Assembly: GCF_000471905.2 (NCBI RefSeq) | Contig: NW_006498527.1 | Location: 1,954,328 to 2,018,327, forward strand | Source: Amborella trichopoda | Lineage: Eukaryota > Streptophyta > Magnoliopsida > Amborellales > Amborellaceae | Reading direction: 5' to 3' | DNA length: 64,000 bases | In this document: in pieces, positions 1-12,340 of the stretch | Position numbering within the stretch: the stretch's first letter is position 1 | How the letters are laid out: every line of letters starts with the position of its first letter | The notes under the pieces: model-generated | Seen by the model: the letters and a program-made list of their open reading frames with translations, nothing else | What the model was told of the DNA's origin: nothing | The model's database searches: none | Position numbers and translations under genes: made by a program

Positions 1-240
1 CTTACTGAGGCGCATCTAATAAAAATATAAAAAAATCGGTACAAAATTGATCAAAATACCCCCAAAAATTTTCGGGGGTATTTTGATCAATTTTTTCATG
101 TAAATTTTTTTTTTATATTTTTCAAAGATTCCTCTATTTTTTATGAATGTAGTACCTTCCAAATTTCAGATCATGCTGATTTGTAGAAAAAAAATAAAAA
201 ATAAAACACTACGGGATAATCGTGACCGTACGATGAACTT
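1..240. repeat. Partial Mutator-like miniature element (internal part)
   Basis: The first 240 bases resemble the interior of the elements at 19942-20482 and 59781-60238. They share the 'accaaaatacc...ggtattttgat' hairpin followed by a 'gtagaaaaaaaataaaaaataaaac' type A-rich stretch. Positions 46-92 form a hairpin with 18-bp perfect arms around a short A/T loop. Both ends of the element are unclear; the left end is probably outside the window. No coding potential is seen. Confidence 0.5.
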
Positions 241-255
241 TAGATGGTCATAAGG

Positions 256-466
256 GTAGGAGAAATCACTGTTCATTTTCATATATATATAAATTTTTAA
301 ACTTTTAGAAGACCTAATCCGAATCTCATGTATAGTTTTAGAATATGGATTCATATCCGAACATTTTGGATCTGATCGGATCCAAATCTGAATCCCATGC
401 ACACCTTTCAGATTTGGATCTAGATCTATGTGGATCCAAACCCAATGCAGAAAATCCTCACCCCTA
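256..466. repeat. hAT-like miniature element, diverged copy 1
   Basis: This stretch closely matches 40950-41139: both have 'ttagaagacctaatcc', 'ctcatgtatagtttt', several 'ggatctgatc' words, and the right end 'ctcacccctaactaagg'. The right terminus 'acccctaa' read in reverse starts TTAGGGGT, as many plant hAT miniature elements do. The left end near 256 is uncertain. The right flank 'actaaggatttcac' is shared with the other copy, so the true boundary may lie further out. Confidence 0.45.
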
Positions 467-589
467 ACTAAGGATTTCACGGGTCTGTTTAACAATTAGA
501 ACTTAAATCTTAGAGCATCCCAAATTCCAACCCATACATATGGTTCCAAGTCCAGTTGGGTTTTATTTTAAAGTATGAGAAGTTCGTAT

Positions 590-880
590 CCCTCAAAAAT
601 GGGGATTGTGGCGCTCTAACCCCCCATGGAGAGCAATGCTTCAGCAGAATCAATCACACGCCGCAGGAAAAAAAATTCCCATCACTGCTTCGCGTGCATA
701 TCATCCTTCTTATTCGATTTTCTCTCTCTTGCCTCGACAAATTCACTTTCTTTTTGCCTCTCACCAGAGCTCTTGTGCCTCTTTCTCTCTGTCTCTCACC
801 AAAGCTCTTGCCCCTCTTTCTCTCTGCCTCCTGTGAAGCTACGAGCTCATTAAAATCCAAAGTGAGTTTTATTATTATTA

Positions 881-911
<31 letters not shown>

Positions 912-945
912 CATTATTATTAATAAGCTCCCATGATCCCTCAAA
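590..945. repeat. CT-rich tract and ATT microsatellite
   Basis: CT-rich DNA (about 715-850) with repeated 'tctctctgtctctcaccaaagctcttg' type words is followed by a run of ATT triplets (869-920). Short open frames here read only low-complexity Ser/Leu/Ile sequence, so I call no gene. Confidence 0.6.
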
Positions 946-1289
946 ATCTACAAAAAGGATTTTATTTTTTATTTATCATTTTCTGATTAAACTCAAAGAA
1001 GATTAATCCTAAATCTACATAGAGTGTTTATATTTGATTTTCATTTTTTTCTTGATCTTGCTCAAATGAGAAAACCCTCAAATGCACAGTAAGAGTATTT
1101 ATTTGTTTTTTAGAATCTGTTTTTTTTTTCCATAACATTTATATTTGATTTTTTTTTTTTGGTTATGCTCAAATAAAAATACCCCCAAATGCACAACAAG
1201 AGTATTTATTTGTTTTCTTAGGTTCTGATTTTTTTTTCTTGTTGGTTACGTGGTTTTTTTTTTTTTGTTGGTTACATGCTTTTATTGAG

Positions 1290-1395
1290 ACCTGCAAAGC
1301 GGGTGCAATTGGTTTTATTTGGTTAAAAAAATACAATTCTATAAACATAAACTAAGAAATTTTTTTTATTATCTCTTGATCTTTTATTTTGGAAT
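1290..1395 (+). pseudogene. Remnant of F-box gene upstream region
   Basis: This segment matches the DNA upstream of the F-box gene at 34356-34445 almost base for base ('gggtgcaattggttttattt', then 'aaatacaattctataaacat' and 'aaactaagaa'). With 2610-2735 it marks the 5' part of a second copy of that gene, now interrupted by the inverted-repeat element at 1706-2446. It is non-coding. Confidence 0.65.
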
Positions 1396-1583
1396 AACAC
1401 ATTAGATTCAATTTGTATTTGTTTGTGTCGGTCCAGTACAAAATGTGTCAAACCGGCTTATGTCGGTCTAGCACAAAAATGAGCCGGTCTGACACAAACG
1501 TATTGGTCTCGCTTTTGACAAAAAGTGTCATCCGACATAAAATGCATAGGACTTGCCTATATTGAAGAAATTGTGCCTGCCGG

Positions 1584-1777
1584 ACTTTCACTTGGGAGTG
1601 ATTGCCAAAAGAAAAAATTATAAAAAACCTCAAGATTACACTTTCTATGCAACCTAGCCCCATAAAGCCAACTTTCACTTGGGGGTGATTACAAAAAAAA
1701 AAAGAGGAAAAATTATAAAAAAACCTCAAGATTACACTTTCTATGCAATCTACCCCCAACCTAACTTTTTCTCTCAA
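1584..1777. repeat. Tandem duplication of an element terminus (about 87 bp)
   Basis: 'actttcacttggg(a/g)gtgatt' followed by 'aaaaattataaaaaa(a)cctc' and 'aagattacactttctatgc' occurs at 1584-1670 and again from 1671. The second copy runs on into the left inverted repeat of the minisatellite element, so the left end of that element appears to be duplicated. Confidence 0.7.
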
Positions 1778-2446
1778 TTTTTTCCTCAAAATAGACTTTC
1801 TATGTAAATACCCCCTAATCAAATAAAAAATAAAAATGCTTGAACTATCCTCCCTTACTTTTACCCACGCCTCTCTCTCCTCTATCCCACCAAAATAGGG
1901 GCTCTAGTATTATGTAAGTACGGTCCTGCAGTACGGCTCCGGCGCTGTGTAAAGTACGGTCCGACAGTAGGGCTCCGACACTGTGTAAAGTGTGGTCCGA
2001 TAGTAGGGCTCCAGCATTGTGTAAAGTGTGGTCCGGTAGTAGGGCACCGACACGGTATAAAGTGCGCTCCAACAGTTGCAAAGGCTGGTCTGGCAATAGA
2101 TGTAACTGGATTCCAGAGCTCCAGCACTATGTAAAGGGCGGTCCAGTAGTACTCAGTTTCGGTCCGGTCGTACTCAGTTTCGGTCCGGTAGTACTCAATT
2201 TCGGTCCGGTAGTTGGCTTAGGCCAGGCCAACACTTGCGCCCTCCGACAATGTGCTACTAGGGTCCAAAAGTCAACGTCAAATCTCGCCAAAATGATTTT
2301 TACGTACGGGAAGGGCATTTCCGTCTAAAAAAATAAACTTTTTCCCTTAGGGGTATTTTGTGTTTTGGGGCAAAAAGTGAGAAAAAAAATTAGGTTGGGG
2401 TAAGTTGTTTAGAAAGTGTGGTCTTCAAGTTTTTTTGTAATTTTCC
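1706..2446. mobile_element. Inverted-repeat DNA element with internal minisatellite, copy 1
   Basis: The left arm (about 1706-1815) and the reverse complement of the right arm (about 2340-2446) share 'ggaaaa(t)tta', a poly-A stretch, 'cactttct', 'cccaacctaa' and 'cccc(t)aa'. Between them sit about five units of roughly 35 bp (1905-2075; 'ggctccgacactgtgtaaag' plus a 'tgcggtccgacagtag'-like part), then four units of 21 bp ('ggtccggtagtactcagtttc', 2140-2212), then a unique block with 'gtcaacgtcaaat'. The same order occurs at 11593-12123. There is no transposase, so it is a non-autonomous DNA element. The superfamily is not settled. Confidence 0.75.
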
Positions 2447-2609
2447 AAACAAAACAGTGGTATAAAAAATAAAAGTCGTTTTTCTGCTTATCTCTTTCCC
2501 TAATTACTTCTACGCTGCTTTTTATCTCTTTTATATTTTTTGAAGCATACTTTATTCTTGTTTAAACTCGGTAACCATGGACAGTAAGATCCATTCTCTC
2601 TATAATCCA

Positions 2610-2735
2610 AAGAGGAGCTTTTGACCTAAAGAGATGAAAGGGTCTTGCAAAAGACCAACAAGATAAAATCCTTCAGATCAAAATCAAAAGAAGGTACTTG
2701 CAAAATGCCAACAACAAAAGGAAAATTTAACAAAC
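2610..2735 (+). pseudogene. 5' coding remnant of a second F-box gene
   Basis: The segment matches the 5' coding repeat of the F-box gene at 34671-34860: 'aagaggagcttttgacctaa', then two 'cttgcaaaagaccaacaaga' units and 'caacaacaaaaggaaaa'. The paralogue has three such units, this one two. An ATG at 2577-2579 could be an original start, but the frame does not run on into an F-box. Similarity stops near 2735; the matching 3' end lies at 17228. Confidence 0.7.
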
Positions 2736-2741
2736 AAAAAA

Positions 2742-3520
2742 CTAAAACAGTAAAATGCATATGGGTGACGTGAAAGTACGGCTCGGATGACACGAATGTG
2801 CGACTCGGATGTCGACTCGACAGTTGTAGTCCACCGAGGGCATCCAACACCCTGTCAGTCTCTCAATCCACAACCTGGTGGACTTAGTCTTCCCTACATG
2901 CACCCACTGGCAAATACTCCACTGTGAGCTGCGTTGCAATCCAAACCGAGCACCGGGGCTTTGGTGCCATGTGATGGGCCGGACAAAGTGGCGGTGAAGC
3001 CTCTGGTAATCCCAACACTGAACCAATCCATTCCACCCTCCAATGTAGATTATCCTCTCTTCAAATTTGGAACAACGAACACTTACCGTGGCTACTCCAT
3101 TGTAGCCCAGCCAATGTGTGACAGGTTCTTGATGCATCCTCATGTCCCAGACCGTCATAGTGCCATCTGAGATCCCTCTTACAACTATATTGTCATTTAC
3201 CGAGCTGCAATATACATCCATTATATAATGTCCCATGTTCGTCCTTAGCGAGCCCATCCGGGGCAGATAAGCATCTTCCCTTATGTCCCAAAACTTGACA
3301 TCAGGCATTGTAACAGTGTATATAGTAGACAAATCTAAGGTTGATTGAACCATCCGGATATGACCCGGCATCGAGATCGAACTCAATAACCTATCAGCGG
3401 TATCCACAAGCGAACAATTTATCCATTGAGCCTGCTATCAATTTACCACCACCATACTTGCAATTCTCCACGGCTATCATCGGAGAAGAGGTGATTGGTC
3501 GGGGCCTGATTTCCTTCGGT
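2742..3520 (-). pseudogene. WD40-repeat protein gene fragment
   Basis: The minus strand reads about 190 residues of WD40-type sequence with three repeat ends, 'VKFWDIR', 'MTVWDMR' and 'VQCWDYQ', spaced about 45-50 residues as expected for propeller blades. Upstream, near 3420-3470, another frame reads 'GGKLIAGSMDKLF', a typical strand of the preceding blade, so there is at least one frame change between 3407 and 3425. The C-terminal part after about 2950 loses WD40 character. No intact seven-blade protein, plausible start or introns can be built. It is probably a captured or retroposed fragment; the parent gene is not identifiable from three blades. Confidence 0.7.
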
Positions 3521-5560
3521 GTGCGTGGGGAGGAGATCCTCTCTCGAACAGCTGTGGAGGGTCCGTACACACCGTGCGCTTACCGGTGCGCATATACGAG
3601 CTCCCTTGAGTGTGGATAGGAGCCAACAAAGAGAGAGATTTTACGATGGGGATACGTTCAGACGCTTACCTCGTCGTTTGGGGTTCGGGGACACAGGTGA
3701 TTCGCCCTGTTAGAACAATGTAGAAGCCCTCTGGTTGTCTACCAGCGCGGTTTGGATACATACTCTCTTCAGGCTTTCAACAAGTCACTTCTCTCTCTCG
3801 TGCTTAAAGCTGCGATGCAGATTCGATTGTGCACCTCCGTGATGATTCTAGTAAGCGAGGCTGATAGGCAAAAGGAAAGAGTGTGGAGGAAGGACGGCGA
3901 GAAACTTCCTTTCTATGCAAGCACCTCGCGTTTGGGCACTTGAGGTAACCGAAGAGTAATCCCTCTTGGCTACCAGCTCAGGCTGACTCCAACGGAGCGA
4001 CTGAGGGAGAGACCGTATGCATCTCTTTGCTCAACTCGATTGTACAAGAGGAAGTTAGAGCGGTGGTCCAAGGGTTAAAACTCTTGGGTTTGCTCGAGAC
4101 AGTGTGTTTGTCACGGACAGGGTTACTGCACGGGGCAGGTAATGTTTGGAGAGGCAGAGAGAGAAGGCTTGGGGTGTAGCGTGGTTTAGGAAAGAAAGGG
4201 AATGAGATCGCGCACTCAGGGGTATTTTTTTTTTCTTAAAGTTTTCTCTCTTCTCTCAGCGGGATTAAGGGTTTAGAAGCAAAAGACAAGTGAAAACAAG
4301 TGTGATGCCTCTATTTTAATAGTGAATAATTTGCCCTTTTATAATTGACTTAAGCTTATTTATATAGAGAACCCACCAAACATGGATGAATACTAAAAAA
4401 TTAAGTTTAATTACAATTAAAAGAAATTAGAACAAAATATCGAAACTAGGTACAATGACCAAATCGTCCCTTAAAGCATTTGTGCTAATGATGAAACCAT
4501 CCCTCTCTGAGGGGCCTCTCACCATTGCCAGATCTTGGAAGCTTTTTTGAAAACTTGTAGCGATGGTTCTGATGGTTTGCTACTATATCTTCAATGTCTG
4601 TTTGATTCTGAACATTTTGATGCCCTTTAATCGTGTTGAGGCATTCTTCTAAAGAGTGAAAGTCTGATTAGATTTGTGAACTTTGGCTGCCAATGCTATT
4701 CGATTTGTGACGCTCTGAGTCTTTACTTTGCTTATAAATGAAAGAGGAGGTTGTCACAGTTGTTTTGCACCAAGTTTGGTCCGTTTTGGTTTTGATTTGT
4801 AGTATTTCCTAATTTAGGAGGTCACCGGAAAGAGGGAGATTTTGGCGACCAGACGATCTTGCTTCTCTGTAACCTTGGAGTCTTTGCTTATCTGACCTTA
4901 GATTAACTATAACAGTTATACCAGTTTGAAGCCCTTCGCGAGATGGTCGCATTGAACTCGATTTTACGATGATCTAATGTGCAGATCTCGAGTTGTGCTT
5001 CACAAGGTTCAAAATGTCTTCCTCTTGAAATTTTGATTTCTGGTTTCATGCTCATCTTCTTTCTAGAAAAGGTTCGACTCTGGATCGCGCCATGGTCCAT
5101 GCCTTATGTCAAAATGACGGGGTCGTCGTGATCTAGAGCATGTCCAAATTTGAGCTTTTTCAATTCCAGACGAAGGTTCTGTGGGTCCTTGAAGTCCATT
5201 CCGAGATGTGAAGCCGCAACCTCCATGATTGGTCACTGGTTCAGTGAAGCTGCACCGCGATAGTGTAAAACTTACCATTTTGAGGTAATTTAGGGTAGTC
5301 CGATTGGGCCCAAATTTGGTCTTCAGGGGTTTTTCGACATTCTGAGTGCAATAGCGGTGGTCTGGTACTGTCTTGAAGCCGCTAGCACAGGGCTACAGTT
5401 GTAAGGTCTTTTTTTGGCGTGATAATACTCTTCCTAGGTTGTCTAGTTTGAGGCTTATTTCGCAATACAACCTTGGTCTGGCAGTGTCTTGAGTACCGGT
5501 AGGACCAAGTTGTCTTTAGCTCTCTCTTTATTCATGTGGGGGATGTAAGTACATAAAAAA
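3521..5560. other. Unassigned intergenic DNA
   Basis: I recognise no gene here. The short frames have no family signature. The DNA is less AT-rich than its surroundings and contains loosely repeated words such as 'ggtctggtactgtcttgaag' and 'ggtctggcagtgtcttgagt' (5360-5500), so it may be the non-coding part of an old element. No terminal repeats were found. Confidence 0.4.
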
Positions 5561-5639
5561 TGACGTACAACAGTGATATATGGCAGCGGATACATGGTTC
5601 GATTTCCAGTCCTCAAAATTGTTATACGCTCTTTACTAA

Positions 5640-5837
5640 TGTGTATACAAAATCAAATGTATAATTTGCAGTTGTCCTTTATTGTCATTGTATATTTGTG
5701 TAGGGATAATGTTGTCTGCACTAAATTTATATTTGTATATAAACCTTTTTAGGGTTTCATTCTTTGTTAATAAGAATTGATCAATATTATTTCTCTTTAG
5801 ACTGTTCCTGAGCTCTTCATCTTCTTTAAATCTAACA
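5640..5837 (+). repeat. 5' LTR of copia fossil
   Basis: 198-bp direct repeat, TG...CA ends, paired with 11003-11200. The primer-binding site follows directly. Confidence 0.9.
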
Positions 5838-8800
5838 TGATATCAAAGCCATTGCTCGTGCAACTTATTCACTGATTCGTCCATTGTTGCTCACAGATCA
5901 TCATATTCTTTGTGAAGGTCAGTTAATGGATTGACTTTCTTTGTTTGATCCTTTATCAAGATTTACAGTTTAAAAAGGGATCTGTTTGTTTTTGTGTTAG
6001 AGACAAAGAGTTCATCGTTGTGGGTTTTCCCTTCTACTATTAATCTTTTCCACCCATTTTAAAATTTTTTTTTAAATTGTGGCCACGTCTTAATCACTAG
6101 TAACTGCGGCCACATCTTTTGATTTTGTTTTTGTTTATACCATAACCCTCACGTCTTCCTTTGCACCCTTTGTTTTTATTTTTAATCTTTATATATCTCT
6201 CTCTCTCTACAATCTCCATCTCAATTTTGCTCCAAACTTTTCTACCCTCTCTCTAACTCTCTCATATCATCATAACTCTCTCTCTAGCTCGTATCATTTG
6301 AAGTTTATTTGTCGACTATTGCTACTGCGTCTCTCAACCCACTTAATATTTTACTTTTCTCTCTCTTCTAACATAGAATCAAAGAATAATACAGAGAGTG
6401 TTACTATTTCTGTGCATCTTGATGGGAAGAACTACTACTTGTGGTCTTTCCAAATGAGACGTTTGCTCATGCGACAAAAGTTTTGGGGCTATATTGATGG
6501 TTTTGTTCTTCAGCCTAAGGATTAGAATGGGCATAGTGATTAGCTTGCCATATATACTCTATTGTGATGTAGATTATGAACTCAATGGAGCCCAAAATTG
6601 AACGCAACCTCACGTATCAATCTAGTGCTAAAATAATGTGAGATTATTTACAAAAGATTTATTCTCAAGCAAACACTGCTTGTCTGTATACCCTTGAACC
6701 GGAGAGCATGAAGACACAACAAGGGGACTCATCAATTCAAGATTATTTTAATACTCTTTCAGGTATATGGAATGAGATGGACTCGATGGAGACATAGCCA
6801 CCCACTGAAGGTGTTACTAAAGCACGAAATCGGTCTCATTTATTTCACTTCCTTTTGGGGTTGCGAGTCTGAAAGCATGAGAGCATCAATCCTTCATGTA
6901 CTCCCACTCCACCATTAGATGATTGCCTCTCAGATCTCCTTGCTGAAGAAACTCGCTTAAGCTCTCTTGGGGTTTGCAAATCCACATCACAAGATGCCAC
7001 TGATGTGGCCTTAGCCACGTCCAATTTCCCTAACAAAGATACCAATTATATCCAAGTGGTGTTACATATGCAAAAAAAGAGGCCATATGGCCGATCAGTG
7101 CAAGAAGCATATGTTTGGCATTTATTGTAAGAAGCTCGGGGCATGTAATAAATGTTTATCGAAAACTCTCTCAAGTATGTGGGAAGCCTCCTGTACCTAG
7201 TTCGACTCAATGGGCTGCAATCGCTTCCATTCCTAATCCAACCAACATGGAGGATGCCACTTCCAGTCACTCTCATTCTGCCTCCACATCTGTTATCCCT
7301 ATATTGACTCTATTAACTCAACTACACTCCAATAACTAGATCAGGTTTTAACTGCTATGAGTTTTTCGAGTAACTCAAATAATTTATCAAACACATGGAT
7401 CATAGACTCAAGAGCATCAAATTCATTTGACAGAACAACTTTCACATTTATCATCGATAAAACCCCATTATGAAAATATGACTTATTGTATTGCTCATGG
7501 GTCTCCACTTCATATTACCCACTCTGGTAATACCAGTGTTTATGGTCCATCTAGTAACTTCTTAGCATTGGAAGATGTTCATCATATTACCAACCTTCCT
7601 TTGAATTTAATATTTGTTGGCCAGTTAGTTGATAACAAGTGCTTTGTTTCTTTTTCTAATAAAGGTTGTGTGGTGCAGGAGCTAGCAACAAGGAAAGTGA
7701 TTGGGAGAGGCATTCAACAGAGTCAACTTTTCACAGTTAGTTTTAGTGAAGCTCATTCCCATCTTTCACAAGCTCTACCAGTTTGTCATCTTTCCCCTTC
7801 ACCTCTTAAATAAGTTAATCAAATTCTCTTTGGTATGTTTGGCATTATAGGTTAGGACACCCACAGTCTCAAAAGATGCTTTCCCTTTTAATCTCGTGGC
7901 TCTTACCTGCTATCTTCTCTAATAGAAAATTTGATAAGAATATTGTTTGTGAGAGTTGCAAATTGGCAAAACACTTGACTCAACCTTTTCCTTATAGCAA
8001 TAATAAAAGTATCCATCATTTCTCTTTAGTGCACTCTGATGTTTGGGGCCCTACTCCTGTTCCTTCAATTAATGGATTTTCTTATTATGTGATATTTATA
8101 GATTATTTTTCTAAATATACTTGGATTTATTTTCTCAAACATAAGTCAAGTGTGTTTAGTGCTTTTAAAGACTTCCATATGATAAAAAATCAATTTCAGA
8201 AAAACATTAAAGTTTTTAGGTCTGATTCTGGGGGGAGTTTCTATAAAATGAATTTCAAACATATCTTCGTACAAATTGCATTATTCATCAACATTCATGT
8301 CCTCATACCTTTAAAAAAAATGGAGTTGCTGAAAGAAAACATTGCCATATTCTTGAAACCACTCGTTCTCTTTTTATTAGCTCTCATTCCCCAAAGAACA
8401 GTTGGGCTAAAGTGATGTCTACTGGTGTTTATCTTGTTAATCTTCTTCCTACACTGATTTTGCAAAATGTGTTACCATTTCAAAAGTTTTTTTTAAAATC
8501 CATTGATTACTCACATTTACATGTGTTCGGATGCACATGCTTTGTGCTTTTACCATCTTATACCCGTGATAAACTCTCACCTAAGTCTGTCAAATGCATG
8601 TTTGTCGGTTATCCAACAAATAAAAAAGAATATCATTTTTTTTATCCTTCTATTAATCGTATTAGAATATCTCGACATGTTATATTTTTTGAGCATATAC
8701 CATTCCACCAACACTGCCTACACCCTAATTCAACCACATATGGACCCGAGTATTCATTTTTTCCTAGTTTCGATATTCCTCCTCATTATCATGAAAATCA

Positions 8801-11002
8801 GGGATTATCACTTATTCTCTTTTTATTAGCTCTCATTCCCGAAAGAACATTTAGGCTGAAGCGATATCTACTGATGTCTATCTTGTTAACCTTCTTCCTA
8901 CACCGATTTTGCAAAATGTGTCACCATTTCAATTTTTTAAAAAAAAACCCATTGATTACTCACATTTACGGGTGTTCGGATGCACATACTTTGTACTTTT
9001 ACCATATTCTACCCGTGATAAACTCTCACTTAAGTATGTCAAATGCATGTTTCTCCATTATCCAACAAATAAAAAAAGATATCGTTGTTTTGATCTTTCT
9101 ATTAATCGTATTAGAATATCCCGACATGTTATATTCTTTGAGCATATACCCCTCCACCAACACTGCCTACACCCTAATTCAACCACATATGGACCCGAGT
9201 TTTAATTTTTTCCTAGTTTCGATATTCCTCCTCATTGTCATGAAAATTAAGGATTACTACATTCACTAACTATCTCTGATGAGCCGTCTTTGTCAAGTGC
9301 TGATCATGCATCGCTTCCAGTTGTTAATTCTTCTACAGGTCCAGTTAATCTTCGGCGCTCACTTCAAAAGCCCGTTCCACCTGATCGTCTTACATTACCA
9401 GTGGTTAGCTTATACCATACTTGTTCTCCTTCAACCATTACTATTCCATTGTTTCATGAGCAATCTTCTTATTCTCAGGCATCTAACCTCCAATGCTGGT
9501 GTATAGCTATGAATGATGAAATTACCGATTTAGAGGCAAATTACACTTGGGATTTAGTCCCATTGCCCCCCAAAAAAGCATGTCGTTGGTAGTCAATGGG
9601 TTTATAAAGTCAAATTATGAGCTGATGACACTCTTAATCGGCACAAGGCTCGATCAATTGCTCATGGTTATGCCTAAGAGCATGGCATCGATTATAAAGA
9701 AACTTTTGCTCTAGTTGCTAAGATGACAACTATTCTTACTTTTATTACACTCATATCTATTCGTGAGTAGCCCATATGGCAGATAGATGTAAAAAATGTA
9801 TTCCTTAATGGTGAACTTCAAGAGGAAGTTTACATGCGTCAACCACCTGTGTTTGTTTCTCAAAATAAGTCATTGGTTTGTCGACTTTATACAGCAATTT
9901 ACGGTCTCAAACAAGCTCCTCGTATATGGTTTGAGCATTTTCGGGTTATCATTCTTGTAACTGGCTTTACTCAAAGTAAACATAATCACTCAATGTTTAT
10001 GCGTACCATGAAGCATGAAATTTGCGTATTTTATTATATGTTGATGATATTCTTATCTCTGAAAATGGTTTCACTTTCATTAAGGATGTAAAGCTACGAT
10101 TGCAAGAAGAATTTCAAATGAAGGATCTTGGGGAAGTATCTTATTTTGTTGGCCTTGAGATCTCTCTTTCTAAACGTGGTATTTACATCCATCAACAGAA
10201 ATATGTACTTGATCTTGTTTCTAGTGCCCAATTGAATGATGTGAAGGTTATTTGATAAACCCATGGAACTCAATGTTAAACTTTCAACATATGTTGGAGA
10301 TCCCCTTCTTGAGCCTACGATGTATCGCAAACTCGTCGGCTCCCTCATCTATCTCACTATGACTCGCTCAGATATTGCATATGTTGTCCATGTTGTGAGC
10401 TAATTTGTTTTAGATCCTCGATGACCACATCTATCAGCAGTTTATTGAATTTTAACTATGTTCGAGGTACTTCCATTCGTGGATTATTCTTTGACTCACA
10501 TCCTCTTTAGATCTCGGTACATATGCAGATGCATATTAAGCAGGTGATCCAAACACTTGCCGTTCTACTACAGGATATTGTGTATTTCTTTGGTCATCAT
10601 TAATATCATGGAAGAGAAAGAAACAAGACACTATTTCCAAGTTAAGCACTGAAGCTGAGTATTGTGCTATGTCCTTTGTTGCTAATGAGATTGTTTAGGT
10701 TTGTACTCTTCTCAATGAGTTTGGTATCTCTATTTCAACTCTCATACATTTATATGCAAATAACCAAAGTGCAATTAAGATTGCATCTAATCTAGTTTTT
10801 CATGAACGAACAAAACATATTAACGTAGATTGACATTATGTTCATGATCATTATTTTGATGTTACATTATCTCTCCCTTATATTTCTTCTACTACGCAAA
10901 CGGTTGATGTTTTCATCAAATCTGTTACTTGGAGCCGCCATGATTTTCTAGTGGACAAGCTCATGCTTTACTTGTTTCCGCATCAGCTTGAAGGGGTAAT
11001 AA

Positions 11003-11200
11003 TGTGTATACAAAAATAAAATGTATAATTTTTAGTTGTCATTTATTGAAATTGTATATTTTGATAAGGATAATGTCGTCTACATTAAATTGTATTTGTA
11101 TAGAAACCCTTTTAGGGTTTCATTTCTTGTTAATGAGAATTGATCGAGATTATTTCTCTCTAGACTGTTTCTGAGCTCTTCATCTTCTCTAAATCTAACA
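11003..11200 (+). repeat. 3' LTR of copia fossil
   Basis: 198-bp direct repeat paired with 5640-5837, with about 26 differences by hand alignment. A purine-rich tract lies immediately upstream. Confidence 0.9.
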
Positions 11201-11592
11201 CCCTTTGTGTGAAGCAATAGCAAGCCTGTTGAACTCAACCAAATGCAGTTGTGTAAGGGCTAGCTAAAATGGTAGGTGTTCTGATCAGTAGAGTGATATA
11301 ACAATAACTTCCCTGGAAGATAAGGATATTAGACGATTGATGTATCATTGATGTCTTCAAGATTCATCTCCAAAGAGTAATATGGAATTGCCCCTTAGGT
11401 AGAATCTTGTAAAGAGAGAAAGGGAAGAGGGGAGAGGGGAAAGTAAGCGATTGTTTTATTGGGAAAAGAGAGAACGAGAAGAGGGAAGAGGAATAGAGTT
11501 CGGAGAGTTGCAGAGAGAGAGAGAGAGATGAGGTTTTTAACTAACATCTGAATTTTGTTAGGATTTCCATGGGTTGTACCAACATAAATATA

Positions 11593-12123
11593 GGGAAAAT
11601 TAAAGACTACATTTTCTATGCAACTTACGCCCAACCTAACTTTTTCCCCCAAAATACACTTTCTATCCTACCAAAATAGGGGCTCTAGCACTGTGTAAGT
11701 GCAGTCCGACAGTAGATCAAGTGCTCCGACACTGTGTAAGTACGGTCCGTCAATGGAACATTTTGGAATATGTGCGGTCCAGGAGTGGAACACTCTGGAA
11801 TCACAATGCTCCGGCAATGCGATGGTGCGCTCCGACAATGTGCACAGTGCTCCAGCATTGCAAAGGTGCGCTCCAACAATGCGATGGTGCGCTCCAACAA
11901 TGCGATGGTGCGCTCCAACAATGTGCTGCTGGGTCCGAAAGTCAACGTCAAATTTAGCCAAATTGATTTTTGTGTACGGAAAGGGAATTTTCGTCTAAAA
12001 AAATGAACTTTTTGCGGTATTTGCATAGAAAGTTTGTTTTGGGGAAAAAAGTGAGAGAAAAAATTAGGTTGGAGGTAAGATGCATAGAAAGTACAAGCTC
12101 GGGTTTTTTTTTTGTAATTATCC
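11593..12123. mobile_element. Inverted-repeat DNA element with internal minisatellite, copy 2
   Basis: This is a shorter relative of 1706-2446. The left end is GGGAAAATTA and the right end, reverse-complemented, is GGGATAATTA. The arms share 'tttctatgca', 'ccaacctaa' and 'ccc(c)aaaa'. The interior again begins 'ggctctagcactgtgtaag', carries about two 35-bp-type units and then three 21-bp units ('gcgctccaacaatgcgatggt', about 11865-11930), and ends with 'gtcaacgtcaaat' and 'cgtctaaaaaaatgaacttt'. Flanks 'ataaatata' and 'taaactata' look like a worn target duplication of 8-9 bp, which would favour the Mutator superfamily. No protein is encoded. Confidence 0.78.
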
Positions 12124-12340
12124 CTAAACTATATGGAGGTATCAATCGTTTTTGTCCCGTCAATTTTAAAATGGGTGGTTGTAAGACTGTCATTAAATAG
12201 ATATAAGTTTCCAAAAAAAAATTGAACTTTGTGACTAATCCCAAGCCATCCAATTTGACATCTAATGAGTGAGAATTATTGTGACCTCTATGTATAAAAG
12301 ATAAATAGTTTTTTTGTAGACAATCCCTTATTAAAAAAAG

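Larger units (their letters stand above)
5640..11200 (+). mobile_element. Ty1/copia LTR retrotransposon, broken fossil
   Basis: This is a full-length but decayed copia element of 5.56 kb. Two direct 198-bp LTRs start TGTGTATAC and end CTAACA. A primer-binding site resembling that for initiator Met-tRNA (TGATATCAAAGCC, 5838-5850) follows the 5' LTR, and a purine-rich 'gaagggg' lies just before the 3' LTR. Family parts appear in copia order: gag-like region (about 6300-6800), CCHC-type finger (about 7050-7110), integrase core (about 7900-8400), reverse transcriptase (about 9490-10260) and RNase H (about 10520-10930). Part of the interior is present twice in tandem. Many breaks are visible, so it is inactive. 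The LTRs are about 87% identical by hand alignment, suggesting an insertion several million years old. No matching target duplication is seen. Confidence 0.92.

Noticed and set aside
3341-3713. Open frames on the plus strand opposite the WD40 fragment
   Set aside because: They are shadows of the WD40 frame or short, without any family signature.
4040-4110. tRNA- or SINE-like look of 'ggtccaagggttaaaactcttgggtttgctcgag'-type sequence
   Set aside because: No proper A box, anticodon arm or T arm can be folded.
5578-5620. Possible SINE B box 'ggttcgatttcc' just left of the copia element
   Set aside because: A single box without an A box or tail; chance match is likely.
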